Source: Neorhizobium sp. NCHU2750
GTDB taxonomy: Bacteria; Pseudomonadota; Alphaproteobacteria; Rhizobiales; Rhizobiaceae
Direction of reading: 5' to 3'
Length of the DNA: 64,000 nucleotides
Assembly: GCF_003597675.1 (NCBI RefSeq)
Contig: NZ_CP030827.1
Span: 1,984,001 to 2,048,000, forward strand
Shown: one piece after another, positions 36,498-44,348 of the stretch
Layout of the letters: each line of letters starts with the position of its first letter
How positions within the stretch are numbered: the stretch's first letter is position 1
Position numbers and translations under genes: made by a program
The notes under the pieces: model-generated
Databases searched by the model: none
What the model was told of the DNA's origin: nothing
Seen by the model: the letters and a program-made list of their open reading frames with translations, nothing else

Positions 36498-36755
36498 ATG
36501 CTTCAGGATTATGCGTCAGCCAAACGAGTGCTAGGATCGGATGATCTTGAGCTGCTGCAGCGGTTCCTTGACGCCTGGTGCGAGGAAAACGGCGTCGAAC
36601 CGGATAGCGACAAGGCCCAGGCGATCGCCTCCGGCCTGTTCAACTGGTACGAATTCGAATTGCGCGATCCGGACAACCTGAAAATGGATCCGCCCGAACC
36701 CCTGCCCGAATCCGACAAGATCCGGAAGCTCATGCGCCAGCTTGCCGAGGTCTGA
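36498..36755 (+). CDS. Small acidic protein of unknown function
   Basis: The start is ATG 36498, with GAGGAAAG upstream; the frame opens earlier (36312) without support. The 85-residue product is acidic. It has a helical N-terminal part (DDLELLQRFLDAWCEENGVE) and a C-terminal part with PPEPLPESDKIRKLMRQL. It resembles small conserved rhizobial proteins without assigned function. No signal peptide is present. Confidence 0.65.
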   Translation: MLQDYASAKRVLGSDDLELLQRFLDAWCEENGVEPDSDKAQAIASGLFNWYEFELRDPDNLKMDPPEPLPESDKIRKLMRQLAEV

Positions 36756-36772
36756 CGGACGAGAGCACGTGT

Positions 36773-36797
36773 CCCAAAAGTGGTCACCGGTTTTGGG
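36773..36797. repeat. Dispersed-type rhizobial hairpin
   Basis: CCCAAAA-GTGGTCACCGG-TTTTGGG forms a 7-bp stem 17 bp after a stop codon and is followed by CGACATGCGCAAAAACAAAA. The unit resembles a short repeat seen after many rhizobial genes. Without a T-run it may stabilise 3' ends rather than terminate. Confidence 0.45.
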
Positions 36798-36954
36798 CGA
36801 CATGCGCAAAAACAAAAAGCTGGAAATCGCGACGCCTGTCCCCTTTCGGCACGCCTGACCGCAACCGGCTCCCAGCCGCTTAACCCTGCCGCTTCACCAC
36901 TCCTTGATCCGCTTCTGTTAAGACGACAGCCGACAAGCAGATGGAACGGCGATC

Positions 36955-37203
36955 ATGAACATCTCGGCAGCCATGGGCATATCGGTATCGGGCATGCGCA
37001 ACGACATGCGCCGCCTGAATGACACCGCGCAGGCCGTGGCCAGTGGCACATCGACCTCTGATGTCTCCCAGCCCGCGACCGACCCCGCAGACGCGATGAT
37101 CGACCTTGTCACCACAAGACAGTCCTTTGCCGCCAACGCCGCCGTCTTCGAGACCGGCGCCGACATGTGGGACATGCTGATGTCGATCAAGAAGGACGGC
37201 TGA
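36955..37203 (+). CDS. Mini flagellar-rod-like protein
   Basis: The 82-residue protein begins MNISAAMGISVSGMRNDMRR, like the N-terminus of flagellar rod/hook proteins. It ends with DLVTTRQSFAANAAVFETGA and MWDMLMSIK, which match the conserved C-terminal helix of that group. The central domain is missing. No flagellar gene is nearby. The two helices could still form the coiled coil that packs the flagellar axial tube. Whether it is functional or a relic is unknown. Confidence 0.7.
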   Translation: MNISAAMGISVSGMRNDMRRLNDTAQAVASGTSTSDVSQPATDPADAMIDLVTTRQSFAANAAVFETGADMWDMLMSIKKDG

Positions 37204-37224
37204 GAGCCTCACGACGTGTATTGG

Positions 37225-38079
37225 TCAAGCGGTCCTGCTTGCCTTGCCATCCAGTTGCCGCTCGATACCCTTGGCAGCCTGCCAGAGATCTTCCATTCGC
37301 TGAAGCGTCGCCGCCTCCAGCGTCTCGCCGGATGCGGCAAGTTCCGTCTCGATATGGCGGAAGCGGCGGCGGAATTTCGTGTTCGTGCCGCGCAGCGCCA
37401 TTTCCGGATCGGCCTTCACATGCCGTCCGATATTGACCATGGCAAAGATCAGATCCCCGAGTTCGTCGGCTACTTTCTCCGGCTCCCCGGCCGCCAGCGC
37501 CTCGCGCAATTCGCCCACCTCCTCCTCGATCTTGTCGAGGATCGGTTCGGCCGCCGACCAGTCGAACCCGACCTTGGCGGCCCGTTCCTGCAGCTTCAGC
37601 GCCTCGGTCAAGGCAGGCTGGGCGCGGTGAACGGCGCCCAGATAGCCGGCCTTGAAGTCCTCGGTAATCCCGCGCGCCGCGCGCCGCTCGGCCCGCTCGC
37701 GCTTTTCTTCCTGCTTGATCTCGTCCCACTGCAATTTCACCGCATCCGGCGTATCGGCATCGGAGCGGGAAAACACGTGCGGATGCCGGCGGATCATCTT
37801 GCGGGTCACCGCCTCGACCACGTCGCCGAAGGCAAATTCCCCCGCCTCTTCCGCCATGCGCGCATGGAACACCACCTGCAGCAACAGGTCCCCCAATTCC
37901 TCGCAGAGATCATCCATGTCGTTGCGCTCGATCGCATCGGCCACCTCATAGGCCTCCTCGATCGTATAGGGTTTGATCGACGAAAAATCCTGTTCGAGAT
38001 CCCAGGGGCAGCCGGTCACGGGCGTGCGCAGCGCCGCCATGATCTCGATCAGGCGCGAAATATCCTTCGAAGCTTCCAT
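37225..38079 (-). CDS. mazG: Nucleoside triphosphate pyrophosphohydrolase MazG
   Basis: The 284-residue protein has two MazG domains. The first contains CPWDLEQDFSSIKPYTIEEA and the acidic metal-binding helix EELGDLLLQVVFHARMAEE; the second contains EEEVGELREALAAGEP and ADELGDLIFAMVNIGRH. MazG hydrolyses NTPs to NMPs and pyrophosphate and cleans up aberrant nucleotides. It is convergent with the flagellar-rod-like gene, and the deaminase gene lies directly upstream on the same strand. Confidence 0.95.
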   Translation of the reverse strand: MEASKDISRLIEIMAALRTPVTGCPWDLEQDFSSIKPYTIEEAYEVADAIERNDMDDLCEELGDLLLQVVFHARMAEEAGEFAFGDVVEAVTRKMIRRHPHVFSRSDADTPDAVKLQWDEIKQEEKRERAERRAARGITEDFKAGYLGAVHRAQPALTEALKLQERAAKVGFDWSAAEPILDKIEEEVGELREALAAGEPEKVADELGDLIFAMVNIGRHVKADPEMALRGTNTKFRRRFRHIETELAASGETLEAATLQRMEDLWQAAKGIERQLDGKASRTA

Positions 38080-38096
38080 GAAAATTCCTCTCCGCC

Positions 38097-38675
38097 TCAG
38101 TTCAGCGGAATATTGTTGTCGCCCTTGCCGGACTGGTAGCCGTCCGAAAGACGCTGATAGCTGGCCTTGATCCGCGCCGTCTGGTCACGCAGCTGCTGAC
38201 GCAGCGGGTCGTCCTCCGTTTCGACCAAATCGGCAATGAAATAGGAGTTCCAGAACGCGTTCGAGCGCCGATAACCGCCGGGCTCCAGCCCGAACACCTC
38301 TTTCAGGATTTTCAGGTCATGCGGGATGGCGAAGGCATCGCGCGAATCCTCATGGCTGAAGAAGGAATAGAAATTGTCGAAGCCAGCCCAGGTGATCGCC
38401 GACATGCACATCGTGCAGGGTTCGTGCGTAGACAGGAAAATCAGATCCTTGGTGGAAAGTCCTGAAGTCTTTTCATAAAAGCGCTTCAGCGTATGGACCT
38501 CGCCGTGCCAGAGCGGATTTTCCAGCTCGTTATTCGTCTCTGCAATCACCAGCGACAGATCGGATTTCTTCAGGATCGCCGCCCCGAACACCTTGTTGCC
38601 GGCGGCGACACCCTTCTCCGTCAATGGCAGGATGTCGTGTTCGATGACGGAAAGGAGGCGTTCGGCGATGCTCAT
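38097..38675 (-). CDS. Cytidine/deoxycytidylate deaminase-family nucleoside deaminase
   Basis: The zinc signature is complete: HGE (His57-Glu59) and PCTMC (Pro86-Cys90), the C/H-A/P-E...PCxxC pattern of the deaminase fold. The start is placed at ATG 38675 (MSIAERLL); the frame is open to 38798 but the extra residues look non-coding. The 192-residue product is longer than typical tRNA adenosine deaminases, and the C-terminal 90 residues have no motif. The substrate is unknown. Pairing with MazG could mean nucleotide salvage, by inference. Confidence 0.85.
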   Translation of the reverse strand: MSIAERLLSVIEHDILPLTEKGVAAGNKVFGAAILKKSDLSLVIAETNNELENPLWHGEVHTLKRFYEKTSGLSTKDLIFLSTHEPCTMCMSAITWAGFDNFYSFFSHEDSRDAFAIPHDLKILKEVFGLEPGGYRRSNAFWNSYFIADLVETEDDPLRQQLRDQTARIKASYQRLSDGYQSGKGDNNIPLN

Positions 38676-38912
38676 GAAAGGGCTCTCTGTTTCTCGTGTG
38701 TCTAGCAAGTTTATGGCGCAGTCGCCCGGATCGCAGCAAAAATGGCTATAGTCTACAGAATTACTGGAGAAATATCCTCTGCGGTGGCTTTTGCTCAAGA
38801 AGCGTTTGAAGGCGAAACAGAAATACCCGGCGGCAATCCACTTCGCATATCCATTTCTTCAAATCCCGCGGCGGATTGTGGATATTTCCACCATATGTTT
38901 CAGGATAACCGC

Positions 38913-40370
38913 ATGTCTTCAAGCCATCAACGTCTGTCGGCCTTCCCGGCCTTCTTCCGCGTTAGCGGAAAAAGCGTTGCCGTGTTCGGCAGCGGCGACG
39001 AAGCCTATGCCAAGGCCCGGCTGCTGCGCAACACAGATGCCGAGATCGTCGCCTATGCCGAGGAGCCCGAGGCTGATTATGCGGCATGGCTGCAGGCGCA
39101 GGGTATCGAGCCTCTCCGCGCACCGTTTTCGCCAGAGCAGGTAAAGGGCAAGACCCTGGTCTTCGCCGCCACCGGCAATGCCATTGAAGACCGGACGATC
39201 GTCATCGCCGCACGTGCCGAAAAAATTCCGGCAAACGCGGTGGACCAGCCGGATTTCTGCGATTTCTTCACCCCCGCCCTCGTCAACCGTGCGCCGGTGG
39301 CAATCGCCATCGGCACGGAGGGTGCAGGCCCGGTTCTGGCGCAGATGATCCGCGCCCGCATCGACCAGATGCTGTCCCCTTCGCTCGGCAAGCTCGCATC
39401 GCTCGCCGCCGAGTATCGCGATGCCGCAGAACGGCTCGTGCCGCGCGGCGTCTCGCGCCGCATCTTCTGGCGCCGCTTCTTTTCCGGCGACGTCGCCGAC
39501 GCGATCGACGCCAACGACCAGGCATCCGCCCGCCGTGCCGCCAACACGCTTCTGTCGACCTCCGGCAAGGCAGAAGGCAAGATCTGGCTGGTCGGCGCCG
39601 GCCCCGGTGCCGAGGATCTTCTCACGCTGCGCGCCCAGCGCGTGCTGATGGAAGCAGACGCAATCGTCTATGACGCACTCGTGCCGCAGGCGATCGTCGA
39701 CATGGGCCGCCGCGATGCCGAGCGGCTTTCCGTCGGCAAGCGCAAGAACTGTCACTCCAAGAGCCAGGACGAGATCAACCGCCTCTTGGTCGATCTCGGA
39801 CGCCAGGGCAAGCGCGTCGTCAGGCTGAAAAGCGGCGATCCGCTCGTCTATGGCCGCGCCGGCGAGGAAATGGCGGCCCTGCGTGAAGCGGGTATCGCCT
39901 ATGAAATCGTCCCCGGCATCACCTCGGCCTTTGCCGCCGCCGCCGATTTCGACCTGCCGCTGACGCTGCGCGGTGTCGCATCGTCGTTGATCTTCACCAC
40001 CGGCCACGATCTCACCGGCAAGGTCCTTCCCGACTGGGCAGCCCTCGCCGTCTCGGGAGCAACGATTGCCGTCTATATGGGTCGCACGGTCGCAGCCTCC
40101 GTCTCCGAGCGGATGATGCAGGCAGGCTTGAGCCCCGACACGACGGTCGCCGTCATCGAGAATGCCAGCCGCGCCGGCCGCAGGCTGTTCCATGGCGTAC
40201 TCGGTGAACTGCCGCAGCTGGAAACCCGCGAGGATCTTGATGGTCCGGTCATGGTGATTATCGGCGAGGCTGTCGCCGGAGCGAATTTCGACAAATCCGA
40301 GCCCCTCTCTGCCGCCAGATCGCAGCCCCGCGACCGGCAGGATATGGCCGAAGACATGAGGATGAACTGA
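38913..40370 (+). CDS. cysG: Sirohaem synthase (CysG)
   Basis: This 485-residue protein fuses precorrin-2 dehydrogenase/ferrochelatase (about residues 1-210; NAD loop VAVFGSGDEAYAKARLL) to uroporphyrinogen III methyltransferase (about 220-465; VGAGPGAEDLLTLRA, VVRLKSGDPLVYGRAGEE). Together they make sirohaem, the cofactor of the reductase encoded two genes downstream. The frame opens at 38742, but ATG 38913 gives the family N-terminus. The stop overlaps the next start by one base. Confidence 0.95.
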   Translation: MSSSHQRLSAFPAFFRVSGKSVAVFGSGDEAYAKARLLRNTDAEIVAYAEEPEADYAAWLQAQGIEPLRAPFSPEQVKGKTLVFAATGNAIEDRTIVIAARAEKIPANAVDQPDFCDFFTPALVNRAPVAIAIGTEGAGPVLAQMIRARIDQMLSPSLGKLASLAAEYRDAAERLVPRGVSRRIFWRRFFSGDVADAIDANDQASARRAANTLLSTSGKAEGKIWLVGAGPGAEDLLTLRAQRVLMEADAIVYDALVPQAIVDMGRRDAERLSVGKRKNCHSKSQDEINRLLVDLGRQGKRVVRLKSGDPLVYGRAGEEMAALREAGIAYEIVPGITSAFAAAADFDLPLTLRGVASSLIFTTGHDLTGKVLPDWAALAVSGATIAVYMGRTVAASVSERMMQAGLSPDTTVAVIENASRAGRRLFHGVLGELPQLETREDLDGPVMVIIGEAVAGANFDKSEPLSAARSQPRDRQDMAEDMRMN

Positions 40371-40699
40371 TGGCAGATAAGGTTTTGACAGATAAGGTTT
40401 TAACGGCCAACCGCCTGTCCGACGGCATCGCCGTCTGGCTCGACGCCGCCGGCCAATGGACGGAAAACCTGCAGGATGCGCTGGTCGCCCGTCACGCGGA
40501 GGCCGCCGCCTCGCTCGAAGCGATCGGCAAGCGTGATTTTGCCGATAACAAGGTGGTCGACGTCAATGTCATCGATGTCGAGGACACCAATGGCATCCTC
40601 TGGCCGACACGTCTTCGTGAGCGCATCCGCGCCCAAGGCCCCACCATGGAATATGCCGCCGGCTATAAACCGGCCGACGCCGCCTTCATCGCAGTCTGA
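40370..40699 (+). CDS. DUF2849 family protein
   Basis: The 109-residue protein matches DUF2849, found between cysG and cysI in rhizobia. Its start shares one base with the cysG stop. A 15-bp tandem duplication at the 5' end encodes DKVLT twice. The family has no proven function; constant position in the sulfite reduction operon suggests an accessory role. The core reads TANRLSDGIAVWLDAAGQW. Confidence 0.85.
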   Translation: MADKVLTDKVLTANRLSDGIAVWLDAAGQWTENLQDALVARHAEAAASLEAIGKRDFADNKVVDVNVIDVEDTNGILWPTRLRERIRAQGPTMEYAAGYKPADAAFIAV

Positions 40700-40720
40700 T
40701 ACCGAGAGTTCTGAGATCCC

Positions 40721-42394
40721 ATGTATCGTTACGACGAATTCGACCACGCCTTCGTATCCAGCCGCGTGGAGCAGTTCCGCGATCAGGTCGAGCGCCGCCT
40801 GTCCGGCGCGCTCGCCGAGGATGCGTTCAAGCCGCTGCGCCTGATGAACGGCGTCTATCTGCAGCTTCACGCCTATATGCTGCGCGTCGCCATTCCCTAC
40901 GGTACGCTCAACGCCAATCAGATGCGCATGCTGGCTCATATCGCCCGCAAATATGACCGCGGCTATGGCCATTTCACCACCCGCCAGAACATCCAGTACA
41001 ACTGGCCGAAACTGTCGGACACGCCGGACATTCTGGCGGAGCTTGCAAGCGTCGAGATGCACGCGCTGCAGACTTCGGGCAATTGCATCCGCAATGTCAC
41101 CGCCGACCATTTTGCCGGCGCTGCGGCGGATGAAGTTGCCGATCCCCGGCCCTACGCGGAAATCCTGCGCCAGTGGTCCTCCGTCCACCCGGAATTCTCC
41201 TTCCTGCCGCGCAAGTTCAAGATCGCCGTCACCGGCGCCGAGCGTGATCGTGCGGCGATCCAGGTTCACGATATCGGCCTGCACCTGAAGAAGAACGACA
41301 AGGGCGAGATCGGCTTTGCCGTCTATGTCGGCGGCGGACAGGGCCGCACGCCGCTGATCGCCAAGAAGATCAACGACTTCCTCCCCGAGCAGGATCTTCT
41401 CTCCTACATAACCGCCGTCATGCGCGTGTATAACCTGCATGGCCGCCGCGACAACAAGTACAAGGCCCGCATCAAGATCCTCGTCCACGAGACCGGCGCC
41501 GAGGAATTGACCCGCCAGGTGGAGGAGGAATTTGCCCACCTGCAGGGGACGGAACTGAAGCTCCCCGAGCGCGACATCGAGGCGATCACCGCCTATTTCG
41601 CCCCGCCCGCCCTGCCCGATCGCCCGGAAGGCTGGGCTCAGCTTGCCGGCTGGAAGAAACAGGACGAAGGTTTTGCCCGCTGGGTCGGCCAGAACGTTCA
41701 GCCGCACAAGCATCCCGACTACGGCATGGTGACGATTTCGCTCAAACCCATCGGCGGCATTCCAGGCGATGCGTCCGACGCACAGATGGATGCGATTGCC
41801 GATCTGGCGGAAGAATTCGGCCACGACGAAATCCGCATCAGCCACGAACAGAACGTCATCTTCCCGCATGTGGCGCTGGCCGATCTGGAACCGCTCTATC
41901 GCGCCTTGACCGCACATGGACTGGAAACCGCCAATTCCAACCTGATCACCGATATCATCGCCTGTCCCGGCCTGGACTACTGCGCCTTGGCGAACGCCCG
42001 TTCGATCCCGGTAGCCCAGGAAATCTCCGCCCGCTTCGGCGCACCCGAGCGTCAGGCCGAAATCGGCGAACTGAAGATCAAGATCTCCGGCTGCATCAAT
42101 GCCTGCGGCCACCACCATGTCGGCCATATCGGCCTTCTGGGCGTGGAAAAGAAGGGTGCCGAACTCTACCAGATCACGCTCGGAGGCTCGGGTGACGAAA
42201 ACACCTCGATCGGCGAAATCATCGGCCGCGGCTTCGAACCCGCCAAGGTGACGGACGCGATCGAGACGATCGTCGACACCTATCTGGGTCTGCGCGAAAG
42301 CCGCGAGGAGACCTTCCTCGCCGCCTATCGCCGTGTCGGGCCGCAACCCTTCAAGGAAGCGCTCTATGGTGACGCCAAGGCGGAGGCTGCGTGA
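40721..42394 (+). CDS. cysI: Sirohaem-dependent sulfite (nitrite/sulfite) reductase
   Basis: This 557-residue enzyme reduces sulfite to sulfide with six electrons. The sirohaem-[4Fe-4S] ligands are in ACPGLDYCALA (Cys-x5-Cys) and SGCINACGHHH (Cys-x3-Cys). The arginine-rich substrate region GHFTTRQNIQYNWPK is present. No flavoprotein CysJ is encoded nearby, so electrons probably come from ferredoxin, in line with the FNR gene downstream. Nitrite reductase relatives share these motifs; the cysG/DUF2849/DUF934 context favours sulfite. Confidence 0.92.
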   Translation: MYRYDEFDHAFVSSRVEQFRDQVERRLSGALAEDAFKPLRLMNGVYLQLHAYMLRVAIPYGTLNANQMRMLAHIARKYDRGYGHFTTRQNIQYNWPKLSDTPDILAELASVEMHALQTSGNCIRNVTADHFAGAAADEVADPRPYAEILRQWSSVHPEFSFLPRKFKIAVTGAERDRAAIQVHDIGLHLKKNDKGEIGFAVYVGGGQGRTPLIAKKINDFLPEQDLLSYITAVMRVYNLHGRRDNKYKARIKILVHETGAEELTRQVEEEFAHLQGTELKLPERDIEAITAYFAPPALPDRPEGWAQLAGWKKQDEGFARWVGQNVQPHKHPDYGMVTISLKPIGGIPGDASDAQMDAIADLAEEFGHDEIRISHEQNVIFPHVALADLEPLYRALTAHGLETANSNLITDIIACPGLDYCALANARSIPVAQEISARFGAPERQAEIGELKIKISGCINACGHHHVGHIGLLGVEKKGAELYQITLGGSGDENTSIGEIIGRGFEPAKVTDAIETIVDTYLGLRESREETFLAAYRRVGPQPFKEALYGDAKAEAA

Positions 42395-42912
42395 TGGTTG
42401 GGAACACAAGGATCTGGAGAGAAACCGGCTTCGTCGAAAACGATGCATGGGTGATCGAGACCGACGAGGTGAAGGCCGAGGGTGACCAGAAGGTCATCCT
42501 GCCACTCGACCAGTTCATCGAGAAGGCCGAAGCCAGCAACGATGTCGGCCTCGGCGTACTGATCCGCCCGGCGGACGACGTGATGGCGCTCGAGCCCTAT
42601 CTCTACCGCATCGAGATCGTCGCAGTCGATTTCCCGGCATTCAGCGATGGCCGCGCCTTCAGCCATGCCTCGCTGCTGCGCGACCGGCTCGCCTATCGCA
42701 ACGAGTTGCGGGCCGTCGGCGATGTCCTGATCGACCAGGTGCCGCTGATGCTGCGCTGTGGTATCGACAGCTTCGCCGTCACCAATACCACCGCCCTGAA
42801 GCGGCTGGAGGAAGGCCGCCTGCCCGGCATCGCCGTGCATTATCAGCCGACCGCACGGCACGCCGCTCAGGGCGAGGGCTATAGCTGGCGCCGCCGTTCC
42901 GCGACCGCCTGA
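42394..42912 (+). CDS. DUF934 family protein of the sulfite reduction operon
   Basis: The 172-residue protein matches DUF934, which in proteobacteria sits beside cysI/cysH. The conserved parts include FPAFSDGRAFSHASLLRDRL and VGDVLIDQVPLMLRCGIDSF. Its ATG shares one base with the cysI stop, so it is translationally coupled. Function is unproven; a role in reductase assembly or electron transfer is inferred from the operon. Confidence 0.9.
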   Translation: MVGNTRIWRETGFVENDAWVIETDEVKAEGDQKVILPLDQFIEKAEASNDVGLGVLIRPADDVMALEPYLYRIEIVAVDFPAFSDGRAFSHASLLRDRLAYRNELRAVGDVLIDQVPLMLRCGIDSFAVTNTTALKRLEEGRLPGIAVHYQPTARHAAQGEGYSWRRRSATA

Positions 42913-43098
42913 CATTTCGTCACAGAAATGCAGGTCATGCACAAATGCGGCCATCCCCGCAAAAATGCGGGAAAGTTAAAGGTGACTTTCCTGCACATAT
43001 TTTTATCGTTTCCGCGACAATGGGCGGGGATGCCTTCAAATGCGCGGCTTGATAGTATATCTCGCTCTCGCAACATAACGACTGGAAGACCGATCGCG

Positions 43099-43911
43099 AT
43101 GAACGCTCCTGCGAAGAACGAAGAATTTGCCGTAAAAATCCCGGATGGCGTCTATGCCGAGACGGTGCTCGATGTGCAGCACTATACAGACCGGCTGTTC
43201 CGCTTCCGCATGACGCGTCCGGCAGGTTATCGCTTCCGCTCCGGCGAGTTCGCCATGATCGGCCTGATGGTCGGCGAAAAGCCGATCTACCGCGCCTATT
43301 CGATCGCCAGCCCCTCCTGGGACGAGGAACTGGAATTTTTCTCGATCAAGGTGCCGGATGGTCCGCTCACCTCGCATCTGCAGAAGATCAAGCCGGGCGA
43401 CACCGTGCTGATGCGCAAGAAGCCGACCGGCACGCTGGTGCTCGATGCGCTCACCCCCGGCAAGCGCCTCTACATGTTCTCGACCGGCACCGGCATCGCG
43501 CCCTTTGCGAGCCTGATCCGCGATCCGGAGACCTACGAGAAATTCGAGGAAGTCATCCTCACCCATACCTGCCGCGAAGTCTCGGAACTGAAATACGGCC
43601 AGGACCTGATCGAGGAAATCAAGAACCACGAATTCCTCTCCGAACTGGTCGGGACCAAGCTGAAACTCTATTCGACCGTCACCCGCGAGGATTACCCCTA
43701 TCAGGGCCGCATCACCGACCTGATCGAGAACGGCAAGATGTTTGCCGATCTCGGCGTCCCCCCGCTCGACCCCGCCGTCGACCGCGGCATGATCTGCGGC
43801 TCCGCCGCCATGCTGAAGGACACCAAGGACCTGCTCGAAAAGGCAGGCCTCACCGAAGGCGCCAACAACAAGCCGAGCGAGTTTGTTATCGAACGGGCGT
43901 TTGTGGGGTGA
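43099..43911 (+). CDS. fpr: Ferredoxin-NADP+ reductase
   Basis: This 270-residue flavoprotein moves electrons between NADPH and ferredoxin/flavodoxin. The FAD-binding motif RAYSIASPSW, the phosphate region GPLTSHLQ and the NADP-binding STGTGIAPFAS are clear, and it belongs to the short subclass of bacterial FPRs. The start is ATG 43099; the open frame reaches to 42928. The 186-bp leader has two hairpins (CCCGC-GCGGG at 42955-42970 and GAAAGT-ACTTTC at 42970-42990), possibly regulatory. It probably supplies reduced ferredoxin to CysI. Confidence 0.95.
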   Translation: MNAPAKNEEFAVKIPDGVYAETVLDVQHYTDRLFRFRMTRPAGYRFRSGEFAMIGLMVGEKPIYRAYSIASPSWDEELEFFSIKVPDGPLTSHLQKIKPGDTVLMRKKPTGTLVLDALTPGKRLYMFSTGTGIAPFASLIRDPETYEKFEEVILTHTCREVSELKYGQDLIEEIKNHEFLSELVGTKLKLYSTVTREDYPYQGRITDLIENGKMFADLGVPPLDPAVDRGMICGSAAMLKDTKDLLEKAGLTEGANNKPSEFVIERAFVG

Positions 43912-43916
43912 GATGC

Positions 43917-44103
43917 GACGGCCGAAGGCCGGCAAAACGCTCCAGTGGAGCGTTTTGAGCGTCGAACGCCCTGAGCCATAGCGAAGGGCCGGGCCGGGCA
44001 GAACGGTCGGGCGAAGCCCGAGCAATCGATCCAGTGAATCGATTGCAGTGACGAACGCCGCGAGCCATAGCGAGCGGCAGGACAGCGATGGCCGAAGGCC
44101 GGC
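43917..44103. repeat. Array of hairpins with conserved loops and covarying stems (C-A-B units)
   Basis: Three hairpin types repeat in order with a period of about 88-89 bp. Type C has loop GAA with stems CGGCC/GGCCG (43918), TCGGGC/GCCCGA (44007) and GGCC/GGCC (44089). Type A has the loop CCAGTG within AAAACGCTCCAGTGGAGCGTTTT-like arms (43934-43956) and GCAATCGAT...ATCGATTGC arms (44022-44046). Type B has the identical 12-nt loop GAGCCATAGCGA with stems GCCCT/AGGGC (43968-43989) and GCCGC/GCGGC (44057-44078). Stems differ between copies while still pairing, which indicates structure is conserved. Confidence 0.85.
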
Positions 44104-44152
44104 GAATACGTCGAAGTATCCATGTTTGGGACGCGGGGAGGATCGGAGAGAT

Positions 44153-44332
44153 CCCCTCACCAACAAAATCTACGACTTAGCTGAAGCTAAGATCGTGATT
44201 TTGTATCCTCTCCCACAAGGGGAGAGGCAGGGCGCCGAGGCTGCCGCGATCTCCGGCATCTCTCCCCTTGTGGGAGAGAAAGCGATTTCAATATCTTAGC
44301 ATAGCTAAGTGTTAGAAATCGCAAGTGAGGGG
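44153..44332. repeat. Palindromic mosaic element, copy 1
   Basis: Outer arms are CCCCTCAC (44153) and GTGAGGGG (44325). Inside lie a left cruciform ACAAAATC..CTTAGCT-GA-AGCTAAG..GATTTTGT, an inner inverted pair CTCTCCCACAAGGGGAGAG and its exact reverse complement, and a right cruciform GCGATTTC..CTTAGC-ATA-GCTAAG..GAAATCGC. Copy 2 with the same plan is at 58913-59090. It lies between fpr and hflX, which are convergent. Confidence 0.85.
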
Positions 44333-44348
44333 AGCTGACCGCACGATA

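Noticed and set aside
38742..38912. Extended N-terminus for cysG from 38742
   Set aside because: The extra 57 residues do not resemble CysG; the family N-terminus begins at ATG 38913.
40400..42448. A 682-codon minus-strand frame opposite cysI, and similar long antisense frames opposite gcvP (33374-35056) and the carboxypeptidase (6370-8166)
   Set aside because: The plus-strand genes carry complete motifs; the antisense products are low-complexity and lack motifs.
43917..44103. CRISPR-like array
   Set aside because: Repeats are short hairpins of three kinds with variable stems, not identical direct repeats with unique spacers, and no cas gene is present.
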